The translations under genes and the position numbers were made by a program. Below the pieces are notes generated by a model. That model made no database searches, was not told the DNA's origin, and was given only the letters and a program-made list of their open reading frames with translations. From RGIG3009 sp045541495 (GTDB lineage: Bacteria > Bacillota > Clostridia > Oscillospirales > Acutalibacteraceae), in the NCBI GenBank assembly GCA_045541495.1, contig JAZQJE010000006.1, forward strand, positions 1 to 8,268: 8,268 nt of DNA, written 5' to 3'. Positions 4,983 through 8,268 of the stretch are shown in pieces (positions within the stretch are counted from its first letter, which is position 1; each line of letters starts with the position of its first letter).

Positions 4983-7034
4983 TCATTCCTTTACCCAACC
5001 CTTGTCGTACAGGCCGCGGGTGAAGGCCGACGGCGGCGTGCCGCCTACACGGTATTCCTCCACCACTTGCGCCACCCGTTCGGGGGATTCGTCGGTGAAA
5101 TGCAGATAAACGAACGCATACCGTTGCAACTGCGGCAGACGGTCCGCCAAATACAGCGGTACACTGTTGAGCAGTTCGGCGCAACCGCCGTTGCACATAA
5201 CGGGGAATACCGCCCCTTTACGGTCAAGGAGTGTATGGCCGTTTCCCCCGCAAGCGGCGCAACCGTCTGCCCCTTTCACGGGACAGTTGCGCATCAGCAT
5301 CAGCGGTTGACGACCGTAGGCAAACAGGCCCACACATCCGTTGTTTTCTGCAAACCGTTGTTGCGGGAAGGTCAGTTCCGATGACAACACCGCCGCCTGT
5401 GCGCCGCTTTCCGCGGCGGCGGCAAGGGCGTGGGCGTTGGTGATATGCATACTCCATCCCGCCACGGGGGACAATCCCGCTTCCTGTGCGAGCGAGAACG
5501 CGCCGATGTTGCCGCACAGGGCAAACGTCGCTCCGTTTTGGGCGGCGGTTTTCAGTTGACGGCGAAGGACATCTTCCTTGCCGAACAGACCGCGGGGGAT
5601 CTCCACGCCGAAGCAGGGAACGGCGGGTGTCACGCCGAGCGGCACCACCCACCAGTCGGCAGTACCGTGTATTTGGGATGCATCCGCCACCCGTGCCACC
5701 ACGCCCGACAACAACCCGTCGGGTAAGGTTGTTACAGGGGGCACCTCACCAAAAGTGGGAGCGGGTGCCGCTGCGCGGGCGGTCAGCAGCGCGGTAACGG
5801 CTTCGCGCCGCAAGGCGTTGATCGCGGATAACGGTAAGGTCAGTCCCGCACCCATTTCGGCGGTGACGTCGGACACCCAAACGGGGGTACCACCTGTTTT
5901 TTGCAGTTGTTCCGCCACCCGTTCGCGGGACAGAGGGCGCGTTTGCGCCTGTTCGGGACAGGGTCCCGTTACGGTGACGGTGTGTGTCCCGTCGCTCAGC
6001 ATGAGAAACGAACCGTGAGGCAACAAGGTGAAATGCGCCACCACCGCTACGGCGGGGCGTTCTTTCTCGTACAGACGGGACAGGCGGGTGAACACGCCGC
6101 GGTCGGCGGCGGTCACGTCTTCATAGCGGCGCGTGCCGAACATGGTGGTATCCCGTTTCCCCGTGAAATAACCATCGGTAAATCCGCTGCGGGAGAACAC
6201 CGCTTGCAGATCTTTCTCCAATTGTTGGTCGGTGGGAAGACCGTCCAACGCGCGGCGAAACGACGATACTGCCGCCGCCACATATTCGGGGCGTTTCATC
6301 CGCCCCTCGATCTTCAGCGACGTTACCCCCGCCCGTTGCAAGGCGGGCAGGTGATGAATAAGAGAATTGTCTTTTAAGCTGAGGGCACAATCCCCTTTGG
6401 GCACCCTGTCGGCGGCAAAGGGTAAACGGCAGGGTTGGGCACACAAGCCGCGGTTGCCGCTGCGACCGCCCAACATAGCGGATAACAGACATTGACCCGA
6501 CACGGACATACACAAGGCTCCGTGCACGAACACTTCCAGTTCGAGACCGTGTTCCGCGCAGGCGGCGATCTCGCTTTCGGTCATTTCCCGCGCCAGCACC
6601 ACCCGACAAAACCCGTCTTCCCGCAGGCGGTCTGCCCCCGCGGGGGTGTGACAGGTAAGTTGGGTGGACGCATGTAGTCGCACAGTGGGGCATACCGCCC
6701 GCACACACCGCGCCAAGCCGCGATCTTGTAAAATCAGGGCATCTGCTCCCGCTTCGGCGGCGGCTTTGGCTACATCCAGTGCGGCGGGCAGTTCCCGATC
6801 GGTGACGAGGGTGTTCAGTGCCACATATACTTTTACCCCGCGGGCATGGCAAAACGCCGTCGCGGCCCTCAGCGAATGGGGCGCGGCGGGGTCGGCAACA
6901 AAGCCGGTGGCATGGCGGCGAGCGTTAAAGTCGCCGCCGCCCAGATATACCGCATCCGCACCACAGCGAACGGCGGCCACCATGGCATCCCACGAACCCG
7001 CGGGAGCCAGCAATTCCATGGCAGAGGAGGTCAT
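4983..7034 (-). CDS. U32-family protein, long form (putative RNA hydroxylase or collagenase-like peptidase)
   Basis: Cytoplasmic protein of peptidase family U32. Characterised relatives hydroxylate RNA rather than cut protein: RlhA modifies 23S rRNA and TrhP modifies tRNA wobble uridine, using prephenate-dependent chemistry. The length (683 residues) is like RlhA. After an N-terminal barrel starting ELLAPAGS (residues 7-14) comes the family signature HGALCMSVSGQC (171-182) and GNRGLCAQPCR (193-203). Its four Cys (175, 182, 198, 202) resemble the [4Fe-4S] ligands of the U32 proteins UbiU and UbiV. LKIEGRMKRPEYV (240-252) follows. The C-terminal third has a second Cys cluster in NCPVKGADGCAACGGNGH and VMCNGGCAELL. 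The start is the ATG at 7034, which overlaps the zapA stop as TGATG and has no good SD of its own, pointing to translational coupling; a TTG one codon earlier is less likely. Which substrate it modifies cannot be told from sequence. Confidence 0.9.
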   Translation of the reverse strand: MTSSAMELLAPAGSWDAMVAAVRCGADAVYLGGGDFNARRHATGFVADPAAPHSLRAATAFCHARGVKVYVALNTLVTDRELPAALDVAKAAAEAGADALILQDRGLARCVRAVCPTVRLHASTQLTCHTPAGADRLREDGFCRVVLAREMTESEIAACAEHGLELEVFVHGALCMSVSGQCLLSAMLGGRSGNRGLCAQPCRLPFAADRVPKGDCALSLKDNSLIHHLPALQRAGVTSLKIEGRMKRPEYVAAAVSSFRRALDGLPTDQQLEKDLQAVFSRSGFTDGYFTGKRDTTMFGTRRYEDVTAADRGVFTRLSRLYEKERPAVAVVAHFTLLPHGSFLMLSDGTHTVTVTGPCPEQAQTRPLSRERVAEQLQKTGGTPVWVSDVTAEMGAGLTLPLSAINALRREAVTALLTARAAAPAPTFGEVPPVTTLPDGLLSGVVARVADASQIHGTADWWVVPLGVTPAVPCFGVEIPRGLFGKEDVLRRQLKTAAQNGATFALCGNIGAFSLAQEAGLSPVAGWSMHITNAHALAAAAESGAQAAVLSSELTFPQQRFAENNGCVGLFAYGRQPLMLMRNCPVKGADGCAACGGNGHTLLDRKGAVFPVMCNGGCAELLNSVPLYLADRLPQLQRYAFVYLHFTDESPERVAQVVEEYRVGGTPPSAFTRGLYDKGWVKE

Positions 7035-7327
7035 CAAAACCGCAGTTGGCCCGTGCTGATCTGGTTGCGGAGCGTGTCGTTTTCGTCCAGCGCCCGTTTT
7101 AGTTGGATACGCAGATTGTCCGCGTCTTTGGTGGCTTTTTTAGCCTTGTCGGCGGCATCCATGGCGCACAACACTGCCGCCATATGCACCGATAGGCGGG
7201 CGTTGCCGTCCAACAGCTCTTGCATGTCACGATCCAGACGACGGGCCAGTTCCATCACATAGGCGGGAGACTCGTCGGTGGCAATCTTATATTCGGTTCC
7301 ACAGATGGTCACTTTCACATGATTCAC
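7034..7327 (-). CDS. zapA: Cell division protein ZapA
   Basis: Small cytoplasmic protein that binds and cross-links FtsZ filaments in the Z-ring. The 97 residues begin MNHVKVTICGTEYKIATDES, the usual ZapA N-terminal domain, and continue into a long helix (about residues 50-95, rich in Ala, Asp and Lys) that forms the coiled coil in known members. The GTG at 7327 is chosen because AAAAGGAG (7343-7336) lies 8 nt upstream. The in-frame GTG at 7336 overlaps the SD itself and would add three residues not expected in the family. It is the first gene of the leftward run, and its TGA overlaps the U32 start by one base. Confidence 0.88.
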   Translation of the reverse strand: MNHVKVTICGTEYKIATDESPAYVMELARRLDRDMQELLDGNARLSVHMAAVLCAMDAADKAKKATKDADNLRIQLKRALDENDTLRNQISTGQLRF

Positions 7328-7352
7328 GGCAATCACTCCTTTTACACATATT

Positions 7353-7381
7353 AGTTTACCACATTCCTGCCGCTGTGGAAA
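7353..7381 (-). promoter_or_regulatory. Likely promoter of the zapA-U32 operon
   Basis: On the minus strand TTTCCA (7381-7376), 17 nt, then TAAACT (7358-7353) preceded by TGG form an extended -10 promoter with two mismatches in each box. A second -10-like TATAAA (7403-7398) lies upstream but has no well-spaced -35. The spacing to the zapA SD is short but workable. Confidence 0.4.
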
Positions 7382-7419
7382 GAGGAAATTTCAGAAACTT
7401 TATACACCCCTCTTTAGGG

Positions 7420-7450
7420 AAACAACGGGCGTGCCGATGGCACGCCCGTT
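7420..7450 (-). terminator. Terminator after the holin gene
   Basis: A perfect 12-bp stem (7450-7439 with 7435-7424, loop 3 nt), read on the minus strand, is followed by a short GTTT tract. It starts 4 nt after the holin stop and separates the lysis module from the zapA operon. The T run is longer on the plus strand, but no rightward gene ends here. Confidence 0.7.
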
Positions 7451-7454
7451 TTGT

Positions 7455-7646
7455 TTAGATATTGGTGTTGTCGGTAGGGTTGTTGACAATGCCGAAGGCT
7501 ACCAGTACCGGTAGCAGCACATTGAGCAGGCCGTCCACGGTAGCGGTGATGTCCACACCGCCAAATTCTTTGGCACAGAATACCGCCAACGCGCCCAACG
7601 ATACCCACAACGCCCACGACCGAAATCGTTTTAAAAACGTGTTCAT
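7455..7646 (-). CDS. Phage holin, short two-helix type
   Basis: Small membrane protein expected to form pores in the cytoplasmic membrane so that the lysin reaches the wall. The 63 residues have a basic N-terminus (LKRFRS), hydrophobic segments at about 11-25 and 38-53, and the C-terminal FGIVNNPTDNT (51-61). That ending is typical of the phi LC3/Phage_holin_1-like holins of Gram-positive phages. AAAGGAGAG lies just before the ATG. The gene is 10 nt from the upstream small gene, which points to one transcript, and it is the last gene before a terminator. Confidence 0.8.
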   Translation of the reverse strand: MNTFLKRFRSWALWVSLGALAVFCAKEFGGVDITATVDGLLNVLLPVLVAFGIVNNPTDNTNI

Positions 7647-7656
7647 GCTCTCTCCT

Positions 7657-7938
7657 TTATGTCACGACCTTAAAGGATTTGACTTCTTCATAGATCTTGT
7701 CGATAAACGAATTGCCTTTCAGGGCTTTGTATGCCTCGTACAGCAACACGAAATTTTCGTATTCGTACTGGCGAATGATCCCTGTTTCCCGATGGTGATA
7801 GTAAATGCGCAACATCTCACTGCGCAACTGGCACTTGGTGCCGTTTGAGATCTTCCGCACGCTGACGATCACGGGGATAACGACCCCCAACAACACGCCC
7901 AGTTCGCTGATAAAGGCGATTCCTGCGGTCCAGGTCAC
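7657..7938 (-). CDS. Small one-helix phage-associated protein of unknown function
   Basis: A 93-residue protein with one hydrophobic N-terminal segment (about 5-28), followed by a charged, Tyr-rich helical part with RSEMLRIYYHHRE (39-51), RQYEYENFVLLYEAYKAL (56-73) and GNSFIDKIYEEV (75-86). Similar proteins sit beside holins in clostridial prophages as far as I recall, without a known role. A tethered regulator of the holin or an accessory lysis protein would fit, but nothing in the sequence proves it. The GTG at 7938 has AAAAGGGGGG 7 nt upstream. It lies between the lysin fragment (15-nt gap) and the holin (10-nt gap). Confidence 0.7.
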   Translation of the reverse strand: MTWTAGIAFISELGVLLGVVIPVIVSVRKISNGTKCQLRSEMLRIYYHHRETGIIRQYEYENFVLLYEAYKALKGNSFIDKIYEEVKSFKVVT

Positions 7939-7953
7939 CGCTGATCCCCCCTT

Positions 7954-8268
7954 TTATGCCCGCTTTACCTGAATACGGTCGATGGCTTGTCCGAGGTTGC
8001 CCGCAAACCCGTCGCCGCTGGGATCGGTCAGGTTGGTGACCCACGGCAACCAACGACCGCCTACCGATACCCGATACTGTACCGATCCTTCGTCCGTCGT
8101 CATTTGTACGGCGTCGATGGGGGTGCGGCGGTCTCCCGCCCAACTGTTACCGCTCTTCACCCACGGTAACCATGCGCCGCCTTTCTGATGCACACAATAG
8201 GTCAACGTTCCCGCTTCGGGCTTCACCTGCAAGGCTGTGATTTTCTGCCCGGTAATCCCCGCATACCC
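7954..8268 (-). CDS. C-terminal repeat domain of a cell-wall hydrolase (lysin), partial
   Basis: The reading frame is open to the window edge, so the catalytic part lies to the right. The visible 104 residues hold two complete tandem repeats and the tail of a third. Each runs from Tyr through GGxWLPWV (GGAWLPWV at 30-37, GGRWLPWV at 70-77) to AGxxxxxIDxxQ (44-55 and 89-100); the partial unit ends AGITGQKITALQV (3-15). Such Trp-rich repeats resemble the C-terminal wall-binding units of clostridial phage endolysins and secreted hydrolases. The enzyme class (amidase, glycosidase or peptidase) cannot be told from this piece. It is the first visible gene of the leftward lysis module. Confidence 0.75.
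   Translation of the reverse strand, partial: GYAGITGQKITALQVKPEAGTLTYCVHQKGGAWLPWVKSGNSWAGDRRTPIDAVQMTTDEGSVQYRVSVGGRWLPWVTNLTDPSGDGFAGNLGQAIDRIQVKRA

Noticed and set aside
7954..8268. Tandem Trp repeats as a choline-binding domain
   Set aside because: The spacing and the GGxWLPWV plus AGxxxxxIDxxQ pattern differ from choline-binding repeats and fit the wall-binding repeats of clostridial hydrolases better.

Overview
The window reads as chromosomal DNA of a spore-forming, low-branch Firmicute of the class Clostridia, most likely near the Oscillospiraceae/Ruminococcaceae. Three things point there: spoVAC and spoVAD (endospore genes), a group II ECF thiamine transporter under a TPP riboswitch, and consistent Gram-positive Shine-Dalgarno (SD) sites with frequent GTG starts. 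Base composition is moderately GC-rich. No tRNA, rRNA, CRISPR array or transposase was seen.

Left part (1-580): no complete gene, but dense regulation. Two divergent housekeeping-type promoters lie back to back (minus strand 271-298, plus strand 332-360). The leftward transcript would carry an approximately 255-nt leader whose last hairpin (13 perfect base pairs) buries a strong SD just before a GTG at the window edge. The rightward transcript carries a TPP riboswitch, an intrinsic terminator and a 20-bp perfect palindrome at the SD of thiT. ThiT (581-1393) has the normal thiamine-binding fold plus an extra C-terminal two-helix segment.

Middle part (1396-3858): spoVAC then spoVAD run leftward and end at a bidirectional terminator shared with thiT. 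Both appear to have their own forespore-type (sigma F/G-like) promoters, and a terminator hairpin built on the spoVAC stop codon separates them. spoVAE is not next to them. The divergent yebC family gene has a sigma A-type extended -10 promoter and ends in a second bidirectional terminator.

Leftward housekeeping run (3857-7381): zapA, a long U32-family protein, maf and a SLOG-family gene, in that transcriptional order, with zapA and U32 overlapping by one base. A palindromic, probably dispersed, repeat occupies the gap between the U32 gene and maf.

Right edge (7420-8268): a leftward phage-type lysis module. It comprises the C-terminal repeat region of a cell-wall hydrolase (cut by the window edge), a small one-helix protein of unknown role and a short two-helix holin, closed by a terminator. 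It abuts the zapA operon with no integrase or attachment site visible here, so whether it is a prophage, a phage-tail-like particle or a remnant must be judged from sequence to the right. I did not find a clearly new system. The most open observations are the unclassified leftward leader RNA, the possible second control layer at the thiT SD, and the unknown protein of the lysis module.
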